The notes: generated by a model from the sequence alone, not told the origin. Shown: positions 15,228 through 24,858, counted from the stretch's first letter. The stretch: DNA of 44,923 nt from Kribbella turkmenica (GCF_004348725.1 NZ_SMKR01000044.1:1-44923), one strand, 5' to 3'. Made by a program: numbers and translations.

Positions 15228-16172
15228 TCAGTCCAGTACGCCGTCGTCCGCGGAGAAGTCGCCGGAAGCATCCGGAGGTGGGTTGTCCAGGTGCCAGCGC
15301 ACCGATCTCCGCAGGCTGCCGGCCGGGTCGGCAGGTGACCAGCCGAGCTCGGTCCGCGCCTTCCACGCATCAATCAGCAGGTGCTGACCGAGCACGCCGG
15401 TCAGCGACAGGTCCTCGGGCAGCAGGTCGTCCCGGACCGTCACCAGTTCCACCTCCGCGGCACCCGCCGCGGCCAGGATCTGCTCGGCGAACAACCGGTA
15501 CGGCGCCGTCACCGGCTCCACGATGTTGAACACCTCGCCCCGGTGGTCGCCGGCCAGCGCCAACGACACCGCGGCCGCCACGTCCCCGACGTACACCCGG
15601 CTGAACAGGAACTGCCCCGACCCGACCGGGATCCGCTTCCGCCCGGCGCGGACCCGCCGGAGGACGAACTCGAACCGCCGCTGGTAGTCGTGCTCGCCGT
15701 ACACCGCCCCCAAGCGCAGCACGGTCGCCCCGCGGGGCAGGTAGCGCTCCTCCATCTCCAGGTTCTCGTACTGCGGCCCGTCGACGAACCGCCGCTCCCG
15801 CAGCGGCGACTCCTCCGTCAGCGGCACCCCGTCAGTCGTCCGGTCGGAGTGCAGACCGTCGTAGGCCCGGTAGACATCGCAACTGGAGATCGCCACCAAC
15901 TTCACCGATGGCCCGACCGCACCGAGCGCGGCGTCGGCGGCGGCCGCGTTCATCCCGGAGACGTCGACCAGGGCCTCGACCCCGAAGGACTCCAGCGCCG
16001 AGGCCAGGGCCGGCCCGTCATTGCGGTCCAGATGCGCGTGCGCGACGACCGGAAGGTCGTCGGGCTCGTGCTCGCCCCGATGCACGACGAGCAGGTCGTG
16101 CCCCTCTGCCGACAGCCGCTCCACGGCTGCCCGCCCGATGAACCGAGTACCGCCGAGGATCGCTGTCCGCAC
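15228..16172 (-). CDS. NAD-dependent epimerase/dehydratase family protein (atypical extended SDR)
   Basis: The N-terminal ILGGTRFIGRAAVERL is a Rossmann nucleotide-binding motif. The 314-aa length suits the extended SDR family of nucleotide-sugar or reductase enzymes. The expected catalytic YxxxK appears as YENLE, with Glu in place of Lys, as in atypical CSP41-like members that do not have normal epimerase chemistry. The upstream serine region (AISSCDVYRAY) is kept. It starts at a GTG at 16172. No sugar-pathway genes are adjacent. Substrate and activity are unknown. Confidence 0.75.
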   Translation of the reverse strand: MRTAILGGTRFIGRAAVERLSAEGHDLLVVHRGEHEPDDLPVVAHAHLDRNDGPALASALESFGVEALVDVSGMNAAAADAALGAVGPSVKLVAISSCDVYRAYDGLHSDRTTDGVPLTEESPLRERRFVDGPQYENLEMEERYLPRGATVLRLGAVYGEHDYQRRFEFVLRRVRAGRKRIPVGSGQFLFSRVYVGDVAAAVSLALAGDHRGEVFNIVEPVTAPYRLFAEQILAAAGAAEVELVTVRDDLLPEDLSLTGVLGQHLLIDAWKARTELGWSPADPAGSLRRSVRWHLDNPPPDASGDFSADDGVLD

Positions 16173-16479
16173 GCCTCAGTCGTACCCGCCGGCGGCGGCG
16201 AGCGCAGCGAGATCTGCGGTCAGCAGACAGCCTTATACGGTACAGAGCGCCTGCTCGACGCCATTTGGCGGGTGATCCGCGTCACGCACAGATTCAACTA
16301 CTGGCGGGTCGGGTTCACGCCTGAGCGCCTACGACCCGACAGGAATCCCTCACGGTCCGTGTTCGATTTTGTTCATCTGAGCGCCATCCGCGTTTGAGAC
16401 CGCCGTGACCTCCTCGTTATGGTCGACGAGGTCGTTGTACCCCTCGCAACGATTGCCCCTCCCTGGAAGGCCCTCCCCT
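16173..16479. other. 307-bp intergenic region between SDR and M23 genes
   Basis: The region is divergent and unusually AT-rich in its middle (GATTTTGTTCATC). A TATAAG box at 16237-16232 on the minus strand could serve the SDR gene. A hairpin CCTCGT-N8-ACGAGG (16412-16431) lies in the leader of the M23 gene. I find no c-di-AMP riboswitch core and no gene. Confidence 0.35.
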
Positions 16480-17370
16480 GTGTCTCCTCAGCGCGACCTC
16501 CCGGCTGCCCCGCGCCGGGCGGCAAAACATCGCTCTGCCCGCCGAAGTACCGGCCGCCGCGCCCAGCTGATCGGCATCACCGCCGCTCTCGCTGCCGCGG
16601 CCGGCACGACCGCGGTGGGACTCACCTCCTCGGCGACCGGATCCTCCGCGTCGGGCCCCGGCCTGAGCCCCTCACAGGCCGACGCTCTGAACGCGGCCCG
16701 GATCGAACGCCGCGACCTCGCGTCCCGTAACGCCTCCCGGATCGACCTGTCGCTCGAAGCGACCCGCAAGGCCCAGGCCGAGAAGGCCGCTCAGGCCCGC
16801 GCGGCGCGGCTGGCCGCCAACGCGACGCTGACCCAGCGCCGGGCGCTCGCGCTCGCCGCTGCCAAGGCGGCCGCGGCGAAGAAGGCCGCTGCCCAGGCCC
16901 GCGCGCTGGCCGCGGCCAAGGCTGCCGCGATCGCCAAGGCGAAGGCCGAGGCCGCGGAGAAGGCCCGGGCGCCGAGGGTGGTCCTGCCGACCACCGGCTA
17001 CCGCCTGACTGCTCACTTCGGCCAGGCCGGCGGCCGCTGGGCCCGCAACCACACCGGCCTCGACTTCGCCGCCCCGATCGGTACGGCGGTTCGCTCGGTG
17101 CTCGCCGGTGAGGTCGTCCAGGCGTCGTACGCCGGTGCGTACGGCCGCCAGGTCAAGGTGCGGCACGCGGACGGCACGGTCACGTCGTACAGCCACATGT
17201 CCGAGTTCGCCGTCTCGGTCGGCGACACCGTGCCCGCCGGCAGCAGGATCGGCGCGATCGGCGTCACCGGCAACACCACCGGACCGCACCTGCACTTCGA
17301 GGTCCTCCTCGGCGGCGACAACCAGGTCGACCCCGAGCCGTGGCTCCGCAACCGCGGCGTCAACCCGTAG
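16480..17370 (+). CDS. Secreted M23 family peptidoglycan endopeptidase
   Basis: LytM-type zinc metallopeptidases cut peptide cross-links in the cell wall. The zinc site is visible as HTGLD (first motif) and HLHFE (second motif) in the C-terminal 130 residues. An N-terminal basic stretch followed by AQLIGITAALAAAAGTTAVG serves as export signal or anchor. Residues about 85-165 are an Ala/Lys/Arg-rich coiled coil. I chose GTG 16480 because GGAAGG lies 9 nt upstream; an upstream ATG at 16405 gives a Pro/Ser-rich leader unlikely to be real. The product is 296 aa. Confidence 0.9.
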   Translation: MSPQRDLPAAPRRAAKHRSARRSTGRRAQLIGITAALAAAAGTTAVGLTSSATGSSASGPGLSPSQADALNAARIERRDLASRNASRIDLSLEATRKAQAEKAAQARAARLAANATLTQRRALALAAAKAAAAKKAAAQARALAAAKAAAIAKAKAEAAEKARAPRVVLPTTGYRLTAHFGQAGGRWARNHTGLDFAAPIGTAVRSVLAGEVVQASYAGAYGRQVKVRHADGTVTSYSHMSEFAVSVGDTVPAGSRIGAIGVTGNTTGPHLHFEVLLGGDNQVDPEPWLRNRGVNP

Positions 17371-17458
17371 GACCCAGGAACTCCGCCACGGTCGTCACGA
17401 AGGCGTCGGCGTCGTCCAGCCACGAATGGTGGGCGACGCCCGGCAGAGCCCCGGCCAT
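17360..17458 (-). pseudogene. Remnant C-terminus of an alpha/beta hydrolase
   Basis: A 32-codon minus-strand frame reads MAGALPGVAHHSWLDD then ADAFVTTVAEFLGPTG and stop. The PGVAHHSWLDDADAFVTTVAEFL segment matches the usual end of alpha/beta hydrolases, with the catalytic His region followed by the last helix. The rest of the gene is missing. Its stop overlaps the 3' end of the M23 gene, and the GNAT gene abuts its 5' side. Confidence 0.6.
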
Positions 17459-17477
17459 GGCCGGGCAGGCCAGCGCA

Positions 17478-17978
17478 TCAGACAGCCCACAGCGTCTTCG
17501 CCATGTCGACCGAGTCGACGTACTTGCCGTCGATCACGTATTCGTTCGGGTGGATGCCTTCCACGACGTAGCCGTTGCGTTCGTACAGGCGGCGGGCGGC
17601 GGTATTGGTGCCGTGGACGTGCAGGCTGATCTTGCGGGCTCCGAGCAGCCGGCCTTCGGCGTCGGCGGCGTCCAGGAGTGCGGTCGCGACACCCCGGCCC
17701 CGAGCCTTCTCCGCGACCGCGAGTCCGTTGATCGTCAGCACGCCGGCGCCCTCCGGGAACGTGTACTTGTCCTGCAACCGCAGGTACCCGACCACCTCGC
17801 CGTCGTACTCGGCGACCAGATGCGCCTCCGGCCCACTCCGCGCGAAGAAGCTCTCCCGGATGTGCTCCTGGTACGACGGGAAGCCGGTGCTCACGTCCCA
17901 CGAGGTCTGGTCGATCCGGAGAAGGGCGACGTCGTCGGTGACGAGGGCGCGGCGGACGGTCAGGCGGTTGGCGGTCAC
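17478..17978 (-). CDS. GNAT family N-acetyltransferase
   Basis: The acetyl-CoA-binding motif A is visible as VAEKARGRGVATALLDAADAEG in the middle of the 166 aa, followed by LHVHGTNTAARRLYERNGY, the typical motif B. The acceptor cannot be predicted. It starts at GTG 17978. The upstream AGGAT box 6 nt before the start hints at a leaderless transcript. A hydrolase remnant lies immediately downstream. Confidence 0.85.
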   Translation of the reverse strand: MTANRLTVRRALVTDDVALLRIDQTSWDVSTGFPSYQEHIRESFFARSGPEAHLVAEYDGEVVGYLRLQDKYTFPEGAGVLTINGLAVAEKARGRGVATALLDAADAEGRLLGARKISLHVHGTNTAARRLYERNGYVVEGIHPNEYVIDGKYVDSVDMAKTLWAV

Positions 17979-18136
17979 CGCACCATCCTCACCCGCCGAC
18001 GAGGTCAGCCTCCGGCAGGGTGACCGTGGCGGGCGACCTACCGGTCTTCACGAACGATCGAACCAGGCCGGACGTATCGAAAACGTATGCCGAAGCGCAG
18101 ACGCTCCCGCAACATCCGCTCTACTGGACTGTTGCC

Positions 18137-18742
18137 ATGCTCACCGATCAACTCGTTGCCACGCGCAAACGTGAACGCCGGATGACCACGCTGTCCGGCC
18201 TGGCCGCGGTCGCCGCGGTCACCAGCCTCGCCGTCGTCGCCTGTACGTCGGTCGCGGCGGACGGTGACGATCCGGCGCCGACGGATTCCGACCGGTCGTC
18301 CTCCGGGCGCGCGAGCGGGATCCCCGGCGCCGCCGACGGCGTACTCCCGGAGAAGACGTCGGCGTTCGACACCGACCTGCCCGGGGTCGCGAAGCTCGAC
18401 CCCGACCTGCTGAAGGCCGTCCAGCAGGCCGAGACGGCGATGGCGAAGGACGGCATCACCATGCAGCTGACGACCGGCTGGCGGAGCAAGAAGTACCAGC
18501 AGGCGCTGCTGGACAAGGCGATCCGCAAGTACGGCAGCAAGCAGAAGGCCCTCAAGTACGTCGCCACGCCGGAGGAGTCGCATCACGTGACCGGCGACGC
18601 GGTCGACATCGGCCCGACCGACGCGGACGACTGGATCATCCGCAAGGGTGCCCGCTTCGGTCTGTGCCAGACCCTGTCGCACGAGAGGTGGCACTTCGAG
18701 CTCGCGACCACGCCCGGCGGCGAGTGCCCGCCGATGAGCTAG
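18137..18742 (+). CDS. VanY-like M15B D,D-carboxypeptidase, putative lipoprotein
   Basis: M15B enzymes are zinc-dependent D-alanyl-D-alanine carboxypeptidases that trim peptidoglycan stems. The zinc motif SHHVTGDAVDIGP (SxHxxGxAxD) and the second half HERWHFEL are clear, as is TTGWRSKKYQQALL. The N-terminus has a basic run (RKRERR), a hydrophobic core and VVAC, which fits a lipobox. In-frame starts at 18020 (GTG) and 18182 (ATG) are possible. The 18137 ATG gives a proper signal peptide and 201 aa. It converges with the next gene with no spacer. Confidence 0.85.
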   Translation: MLTDQLVATRKRERRMTTLSGLAAVAAVTSLAVVACTSVAADGDDPAPTDSDRSSSGRASGIPGAADGVLPEKTSAFDTDLPGVAKLDPDLLKAVQQAETAMAKDGITMQLTTGWRSKKYQQALLDKAIRKYGSKQKALKYVATPEESHHVTGDAVDIGPTDADDWIIRKGARFGLCQTLSHERWHFELATTPGGECPPMS

Positions 18743-18749
18743 CTAGCTC
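18736..18749. repeat. 14-bp palindrome holding two back-to-back stop codons
   Basis: GAGCTAGCTAGCTC is a perfect palindrome. The plus-strand TAG at 18740-18742 and the minus-strand TAG at 18745-18743 abut at its centre. Confidence 0.9.
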
Positions 18750-19264
18750 GTCTCCTCGGGCGGGTCCGGGAGTACGGCGAGCGGCCGCTGCCGCCAGTGG
18801 ACGTCGTGCCAGGCGCCGAGTTTCCAGCCGATCCGCCGGTAGGTGCCGATCTCGTCGAACCCCAGCGCGGTGTGCAACCCGACGCTGGCGTCGTTCGGCA
18901 GGGTCATCCCGGCGACCGCCGTACGGAAGCCACGCTCGGTCAGCCGATCGAACAACGCCTCGTACAGCGCCCGCCCGCCACCGGTCCGGCGCCGGCCCGG
19001 CTCGAGGTAGACACTCACCTCGCACGACCAGCGGTACGCCGCCCGAGGCTTCATCGGACCCGCGTACGCGTAGCCGACGACGCGGCCGTCGTCCTCGAGC
19101 ACCATCCAGGCGTGCTTCGCCTGCGCGTCGGCGATCCGCTGCGCCATCTCGACCGCGGACGGCGGCTCCACCTCGAAGGTGATCGCGGTGTCGGTGACGT
19201 ACGGCGCATAGATCGCGGCGCAGGCCGCACCGTCCAGCGGTGAGGCGTCTCTGATCTTCACCAT
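18743..19264 (-). CDS. GNAT acetyltransferase, phosphinothricin-acetyltransferase-like
   Basis: The 173-aa protein starts MVKIRDASPLDGAACAAIYAPYV and carries DTAITFEVEPPS, WSCEVSVYLEPGRRRTGGGRALYEAL (acetyl-CoA loop) and GLHTALGFDEIGTYR, all typical of the Pat/Bar/MnaT group. These acetylate methionine derivatives, phosphinothricin or similar amines. The ATG at 19264 lies 6 nt after a TACTAT -10 box. The gene is divergent from the XRE-cupin regulator, its likely controller. Confidence 0.88.
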   Translation of the reverse strand: MVKIRDASPLDGAACAAIYAPYVTDTAITFEVEPPSAVEMAQRIADAQAKHAWMVLEDDGRVVGYAYAGPMKPRAAYRWSCEVSVYLEPGRRRTGGGRALYEALFDRLTERGFRTAVAGMTLPNDASVGLHTALGFDEIGTYRRIGWKLGAWHDVHWRQRPLAVLPDPPEETS

Positions 19265-19270
19265 GTCACG

Positions 19271-19299
19271 ATAGTAGCCACTACTGACGCTATAGTGGC
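19271..19299. promoter_or_regulatory. Overlapping divergent leaderless promoters with a shared operator
   Basis: TACTAT on the minus strand (19276-19271) ends 6 nt before the GNAT ATG. TATAGT on the plus strand (19291-19296) ends 7 nt before the regulator ATG at 19304. An inverted repeat GCCACTA-N9-TAGTGGC (19277-19299) covers the plus -10 box and abuts the minus one. A protein bound there would block both. Confidence 0.65.
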
Positions 19300-19303
19300 A
19301 AGC

Positions 19304-19867
19304 ATGGTGGATGAGTTGTCGGCCTCGCTCGCTGCGACGGTCCAGGCCGCCCGGGTGGCCCAGGACCTGTCGGCGAACGCGCTGGCCGAGCGTTCCGGGG
19401 TGTCCCGGGCGATGATCGGCAAGATCGAACGCGGCGAGGCCCAGCCGACCGCCGTACTGCTCGGCCGGCTCTCCGGCGCGCTCGGGATGACGCTGTCCGA
19501 GCTGGTCGCCCGGGCCGAGCACACCGGCGACCTTTTACGCCGCCGAACCGACCAGCCGGTGTGGACTGACCCGGTCACCGGGTACGTCCGCCGCGCGGTC
19601 TCCCCCGTCACCGACGGCCCGCTGGAGCTGGTCGAGGTCGAGCTCCCGCCGGGCGCCTCGGTCTCGTACCCGGCCGGCGCCTACATCTTCAGGTACCAGC
19701 AGCTGTGGATCCTCGACGGCCACCTCCGCTTCCACGAGGGCTCGGTCGTCCACGACCTGCGGACCGGCGACTGCCTCCAGCTCGGCCCGCCGTCGGCCAC
19801 GACGTTCCACAACCCCGGCGACGTCGCCTGCCGCTACCTGGTGGCCCTGGTCAAAGGTCGTTCGTAG
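19304..19867 (+). CDS. XRE family transcriptional regulator with C-terminal cupin
   Basis: Residues 15-65 form an XRE HTH (NALAERSGVSRAMIGKIERG). A small cupin domain follows (SYPAGAYIFRYQQLWILDG, GDCLQLGPPSATTFHNPG) that may bind an effector. The 187-aa layout matches regulators that sit divergently next to an acetyltransferase. ATG 19304 is preferred over GTG 19295 because of the TATAGT box 7 nt upstream. It probably controls itself and the GNAT gene. Confidence 0.88.
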   Translation: MVDELSASLAATVQAARVAQDLSANALAERSGVSRAMIGKIERGEAQPTAVLLGRLSGALGMTLSELVARAEHTGDLLRRRTDQPVWTDPVTGYVRRAVSPVTDGPLELVEVELPPGASVSYPAGAYIFRYQQLWILDGHLRFHEGSVVHDLRTGDCLQLGPPSATTFHNPGDVACRYLVALVKGRS

Positions 19868-19936
19868 TCGTTCGGGACAGCGGCGGGTCCGGCGTGATTG
19901 GCTGACCCCACTGCCTCGCGCCGTACGGAGGAAACG

Positions 19937-21145
19937 ATGACGGTGTCACCGCTGGTGTGGGTCCTGACGCTGGCCGGGATCCTCGCGCTGCTCGCGTTCG
20001 ACTACTACTTCCACGTCCGCTCCGCGCACGTGCCGACGCTGCGGGAGGCCGCGGTCTGGTCCTGCGTGTACGTCGGGATCGCGCTGCTGTTCGGCCTCGG
20101 CTGCTTCGTCTTCGGCGGTACGGCGACGGGCTCGGAGTACTTCGCCGGGTACATCACCGAGAAGGCACTGTCGGTCGACAACCTGTTCGTGTTCCTGATC
20201 ATCATGACCAGCTTCCGGGTGCCGCGGGAGAACCAGCAGAAGGTGCTGCTGTTCGGCATCGTGTTCTCGCTGATCGCCCGGGCCGGGTTCATCTTCCTCG
20301 GGTCGGCGCTGCTGAACGCCTTCTCCTGGGTGTTCTACCTGTTCGGCGTAACCCTGCTGCTGACCGCGGGCAACATGCTGAAACCGCAGACCGAGGAGTC
20401 GCACTCGGCGCAGAACCTGGTCGTCCGGATCAGCCGGCGGCTGTTCCGCACCACCGACGACTTCGACGGCGACCGGCTGTTCACCCGGATCGACGGCCGG
20501 CGGATGATGACGCCGATGGTGCTCGTGATGGCGGCGATCGCCGGCACCGACCTGATGTTCGCGCTGGACTCGATCCCGGCGATCTTCGGGCTCACCCAGA
20601 ACGTGTTCATCGTCTTCACCGCGACCGCCTTCAGCCTGCTCGGGCTCCGCCAGCTGTACTTCCTGCTCGACGGGCTGCTCGACCGGCTGATCTACCTGTC
20701 CTTCGGCCTGGCCGCGATCCTCGCCTTCATCGGCGCCAAGCTCATCCTGCACGCGTTGCACGAGAACAACCTGCCGTTCGTCAACGGCGGCGAACACGTC
20801 GACGTCGCCGAGATCAGTACCGGCCTGTCACTGCTCGTCATCCTGGTCGTCCTGGTCGTCACCATCATGGGCTCGCTCTTCAGCACCCGCGGCCGCACCC
20901 AGACCGCGATGGCCCACATCCGGCGCGACGCCGCCGCCTACCTGGACTCGGAGTACACCGCCGACGCCGGCGAACGCGAACGCATCTTCCTCCGCCTGCT
21001 CGCCGCCCGCGACCACATCAACGCCCTCGGCCCCGAGGCCCGGAAGCAGGTCAAGAACGAAGCCGACCTGATGGAACTCTGCCGCCGAGTAGCCGACAGC
21101 CACGCCGCAGCCCACGCCGAGCACGAAATCCGCCCCAGCCTGTAG
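19937..21145 (+). CDS. TerC/Alx family integral membrane protein
   Basis: TerC-family proteins (seven or more membrane segments) act in metal efflux, mainly Mn2+, and in tellurite resistance clusters. The hallmark acidic motifs are in membrane spans: ITEKALSVDNLFVFLIIM and GTDLMFALDSIPAIFG. A charged loop (TTDDFDGDRLFTRIDGRR) precedes the second half. The 402-aa protein starts at ATG 19937 behind GGAGG. A C-terminal cytoplasmic tail carries many Arg/Glu. Not every member confers tellurite resistance, and no other ter genes are nearby. Confidence 0.9.
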   Translation: MTVSPLVWVLTLAGILALLAFDYYFHVRSAHVPTLREAAVWSCVYVGIALLFGLGCFVFGGTATGSEYFAGYITEKALSVDNLFVFLIIMTSFRVPRENQQKVLLFGIVFSLIARAGFIFLGSALLNAFSWVFYLFGVTLLLTAGNMLKPQTEESHSAQNLVVRISRRLFRTTDDFDGDRLFTRIDGRRMMTPMVLVMAAIAGTDLMFALDSIPAIFGLTQNVFIVFTATAFSLLGLRQLYFLLDGLLDRLIYLSFGLAAILAFIGAKLILHALHENNLPFVNGGEHVDVAEISTGLSLLVILVVLVVTIMGSLFSTRGRTQTAMAHIRRDAAAYLDSEYTADAGERERIFLRLLAARDHINALGPEARKQVKNEADLMELCRRVADSHAAAHAEHEIRPSL

Positions 21146-21180
21146 AACCCGTACCCCGGCGTCACCTGAACGACGGGTTT
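21146..21180 (+). terminator. Possible terminator after the TerC gene
   Basis: AACCCGT (21146-21152) pairs with ACGGGTT (21173-21179), followed by a short T run. The 20-nt loop makes it modest. Confidence 0.4.
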
Positions 21181-21223
21181 CGATATGTCGGCGATAGGAC
21201 GTGGCTCGTAGCATCGGGAGCGT

Positions 21224-21911
<688 letters not shown>

Positions 21912-21919
<8 letters not shown>

Positions 21920-23060
21920 AGAACCGGGCTTGAGCGTTCGGCTCAAACTGACCCTGAGCTACGCCGGGTTCCTCATGCTCGCGGGCGCTCTGCTGCTCGC
22001 CGCTGTGTGGGTGTTCCTGCTGCGGTACGTCCCCGACCGCGCGATGCTCGTCGTCCCGGACGACACCACTCCAGGGGTCTTTCCCGTCCGGTCCAGCCTC
22101 CTGCAGGTCTTCACTCCGCGAGCGGCCATGGTGTACGGGTTCCTGCTGGTGTTCGGTCTGGTGGGAGGGTGGATCCTCTCCGGCCGGATGCTCGCCCCGC
22201 TGACGCGCATCACCGAGGCCGCCCGCAGGGCCGCGACCGGGTCACTGTCCCACCGGATCGAGCTGGAAGGCCGCAACGACGAGTTCCGCGAGCTCGCCGA
22301 CGCGTTCGACGGCATGCTCACGCGACTCGAGGCACGCGTCGCCGAGCAGCGGAGATTCGCCGCCAACGCCTCCCACGAACTGCGTACGCCGCTGGCGATC
22401 ACGCAGACGCTGCTGGACGTGGCCCGCAACAACCGGAACGGCGACCCCGGCGAGCTCGTCGACCGGCTGCACGCCGTCAACGCGCGGGCGATCGACCTCA
22501 CCGAAGCACTCCTCCTGCTCAGCCGCGCCGACCAACGCTCCTTCACCCGGGAACCCGTCGACCTGTCCCTCATCGCGGAAGAGGCGACCGAGACGCTCCT
22601 CCCGTTCGCGGAGGAACGCGGCCTCACCATCGAGACGACCGGCGACGTGACTCCCACCGTCGGCTCGCACGCGCTCCTGCTGCAGTTGACCACGAACCTC
22701 GTCCACAACGCGATCGTCCACAACCAGCCCGGCCAAGGCACGGTCTGGGTCACGACCGGCCTCCGTTCCCGGACCGTGGTCCTCACCGTCGAGAACACCG
22801 GCGAGAAGCTCGCTCCCCACTTCGTTTCCACGCTGGTCGAACCGTTCCAGCGCGGCGCCGAACGCAGACGCAGCCATGACGGTGATGTCGGCCTGGGCCT
22901 GGGCCTGGCAATCGTCAGAAGCATCGCCCAGGCCCACGACGGAACCCTGACGTTGCTCCCCCGCACAGAAGGCGGCCTCCGCGTGACAGTCGAACTCCCC
23001 GCCACTCCGCCGAGGCACACAGGTCAACGTGTCAGCGCGGCACAGGGGGAGCCGGCGTAG
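21912..23060 (+). CDS. Sensor histidine kinase
   Basis: Two membrane segments (near residues 10-36 and 75-95) flank a short external loop, then a HAMP linker (RMLAPLTRITEAARRAATG). The H-box NASHELRTPLA carries H155. The ATP domain has the N-box TNLVHNAIVHN, VENTGE in place of the common DNG, and GLGLGLAIVRSIA. The 382-aa protein starts at GTG 21912 and overlaps the regulator gene by 8 nt. The small sensor loop resembles kinases of cell-wall or antibiotic stress, but the signal is unknown. Confidence 0.92.
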
Positions 23061-23084
23061 CGGTCGCGTGGGCAGACCACACGG

Positions 23085-23915
23085 TCAGCCCTTGACCGCC
23101 CCCGTAGCAAGGCCCGTCACGTAGAACCGCTGGAGGCCGACGTACAGGATCACGCACGGGATCATCGCGATCACCGACCCGGCGACCAGCGAGCCGAAGT
23201 TGACCTCGCCGTACGCGCCGGCCTGGACGTTCACCAGCGCGACCGGCAGCGTGTACAGCTCGTCCTTGGTGAGGAAGGTCAACGCACCCAGGAACTCCGT
23301 CCAGGCCGCGAGGAACGCGTACAGCGCGACCGTCGCCGCCCCCGGAGTGACCAAGGGCCGCAGCACCGACCCGATCATCCGCAGCGTGCCGCAGCCGTCC
23401 ACGTGCGCGGAGTCCTCCAGCTCGACCGGGACCGACGAGAACGAGTTCCGCATCACGAACACCCCGAAGGGCAGGTTGACCGTGGTGTAGAACAGCACCA
23501 GCCCGAGCAGGCTGTCGGTGAGCCGGAGGACGTTCATCTCCAGGTAGAGCGGCGTGAGGATCGCCTGGAACGGGATCATCATCGACACGACCACCAGCGC
23601 GAACAGCAGAGGCCCGCTGCGGAAGCGGAAGCGCGCGAAGCCGTACCCCGCGAGCGTCGCCAGCACAGCAGTCAGCACCGCAGTGCTCAAGGCGACGACC
23701 ACGCTGTTGCCTACGGCCCGCATCAGATTGCCGGGCCCCTCGATCAGCGTCCGGAAGTTGTTCCAGGTCAGCTGGAAGAAGGTGGACGGGTCCGGCGCGG
23801 CGACGATCACCTCGTTCGGCTGTACCGACCGGAACAGGGCCCACAGCAGCGGCACGGTGAAGACCAGGAAGGCTCCGCCACCGCCGACGACGTACAAAAC
23901 GTTCTTCAGCCTCAT
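23085..23915 (-). CDS. Carbohydrate ABC transporter permease (MalG type)
   Basis: The 276-aa protein has six predicted spans. The cytoplasmic EAA loop is present as ELEDSAHVDGCGTLRMIGSV, close to the EAA-G consensus for docking to the ATPase. It belongs to the CUT1 family that imports oligosaccharides. The gene follows the other permease after 4 bp. No ATPase gene is in the operon, so a shared MsiK-type ATPase probably drives it. Confidence 0.93.
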   Translation of the reverse strand: MRLKNVLYVVGGGGAFLVFTVPLLWALFRSVQPNEVIVAAPDPSTFFQLTWNNFRTLIEGPGNLMRAVGNSVVVALSTAVLTAVLATLAGYGFARFRFRSGPLLFALVVVSMMIPFQAILTPLYLEMNVLRLTDSLLGLVLFYTTVNLPFGVFVMRNSFSSVPVELEDSAHVDGCGTLRMIGSVLRPLVTPGAATVALYAFLAAWTEFLGALTFLTKDELYTLPVALVNVQAGAYGEVNFGSLVAGSVIAMIPCVILYVGLQRFYVTGLATGAVKG

Positions 23916-23919
23916 AGCG

Positions 23920-24858
23920 TCAGTCCCTCTCCCGGAGCAGCCAGAACTGGGCGGCGGTGACCAGCCCGACCACGACGACCAGCACGATCGACAACGCGGT
24001 CGCGGCGCCGAGCTGCAGCTGGACGAAGGCGCGGTTGTAGATGTACTGGACGACGGTGGTGGTGTCCGTCCCGGGGCCGCCGCGGGTCAGGATGTAGAAC
24101 TGCGTGAAGGCGAGCAGCGAGCCGACCACCGAGATGATCACCGACATGGCGATCGTCGGCCGCAGTACCGGGATGGTGATCTCCCACTCCTGCCGCCACC
24201 AGCCGGCGCCGTCGAGCTCGGACGACTCGTAGAACTCCCGCGGAATCGCCTGCATCCCGGCCATCAGCAGCATCATGGTCAGTCCGGAGACGCCCCAGAT
24301 CACCAGCACGCAGATCAGCCCGGTCGCGAGCGGCCCGTCCACCAGCCAGGCCGTCGTGCCGTCGGTGATGCCGAGGCTGCGGAGGACGATGTTGATCGCG
24401 CCGCTGTCCGGCTGGGCCTCGAGCACGGTCACGAAGCTCAACGTGGACAGGCCGACGACGAACGGAAGGAAGAAGACCGTCCGCAGCAGCGTCGCGCCGC
24501 GTCGCCTGCGTCGTACCAGGACCGCGAGGGCGTAGCCGAGCACCAGGATCGGCCCGGTCACGACGGCCGTGTAGAGCAGGGTGTAGAGCACGGACTTGGC
24601 GAACGCCGCGTCGTCGACGATCGCGGTGTAGTTCTCCAGCCCGCTGAACTTCACCGTGCCGATCAGCGGCCAGTTGGTCAGCGAGATCACCAGGGCGAAC
24701 GCGAGCGGCACCAGCACGAAGACCGCGACGAACAGTACGGCGGGTGCCACCAGCAGCAGCCCGGTCCGTGCCGGATGGGTGAGCGAGCCACGGCGGCCGA
24801 TCGCCCGGGGACGCGCGGACGGTTCCACCCGCGGCCTGACGTCCGTCTGGGTACTCAT
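23920..24858 (-). CDS. Carbohydrate ABC transporter permease (MalF type)
   Basis: The 312-aa protein starts at ATG 24858, which overlaps the stop of the solute-binding protein gene (ATGA). It has a positively charged N-terminus, six spans, and an EAA loop (FYESSELDGAGWWRQEWEITIP). It pairs with the MalG-type permease to form the channel. The open frame upstream of 24858 is antisense noise inside the solute-binding protein gene. Confidence 0.93.
   Translation of the reverse strand: MSTQTDVRPRVEPSARPRAIGRRGSLTHPARTGLLLVAPAVLFVAVFVLVPLAFALVISLTNWPLIGTVKFSGLENYTAIVDDAAFAKSVLYTLLYTAVVTGPILVLGYALAVLVRRRRRGATLLRTVFFLPFVVGLSTLSFVTVLEAQPDSGAINIVLRSLGITDGTTAWLVDGPLATGLICVLVIWGVSGLTMMLLMAGMQAIPREFYESSELDGAGWWRQEWEITIPVLRPTIAMSVIISVVGSLLAFTQFYILTRGGPGTDTTTVVQYIYNRAFVQLQLGAATALSIVLVVVVGLVTAAQFWLLRERD

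Noticed and set aside
16173..16479. Possible c-di-AMP (ydaO-type) riboswitch before the M23 gene
   Set aside because: Cell-wall hydrolases often carry one, but I could not find the conserved core or the expected helices.
19937..21145. Tellurite-resistance operon
   Set aside because: Only the TerC-family gene is present; terA, terB, terD, terE and terZ are absent.
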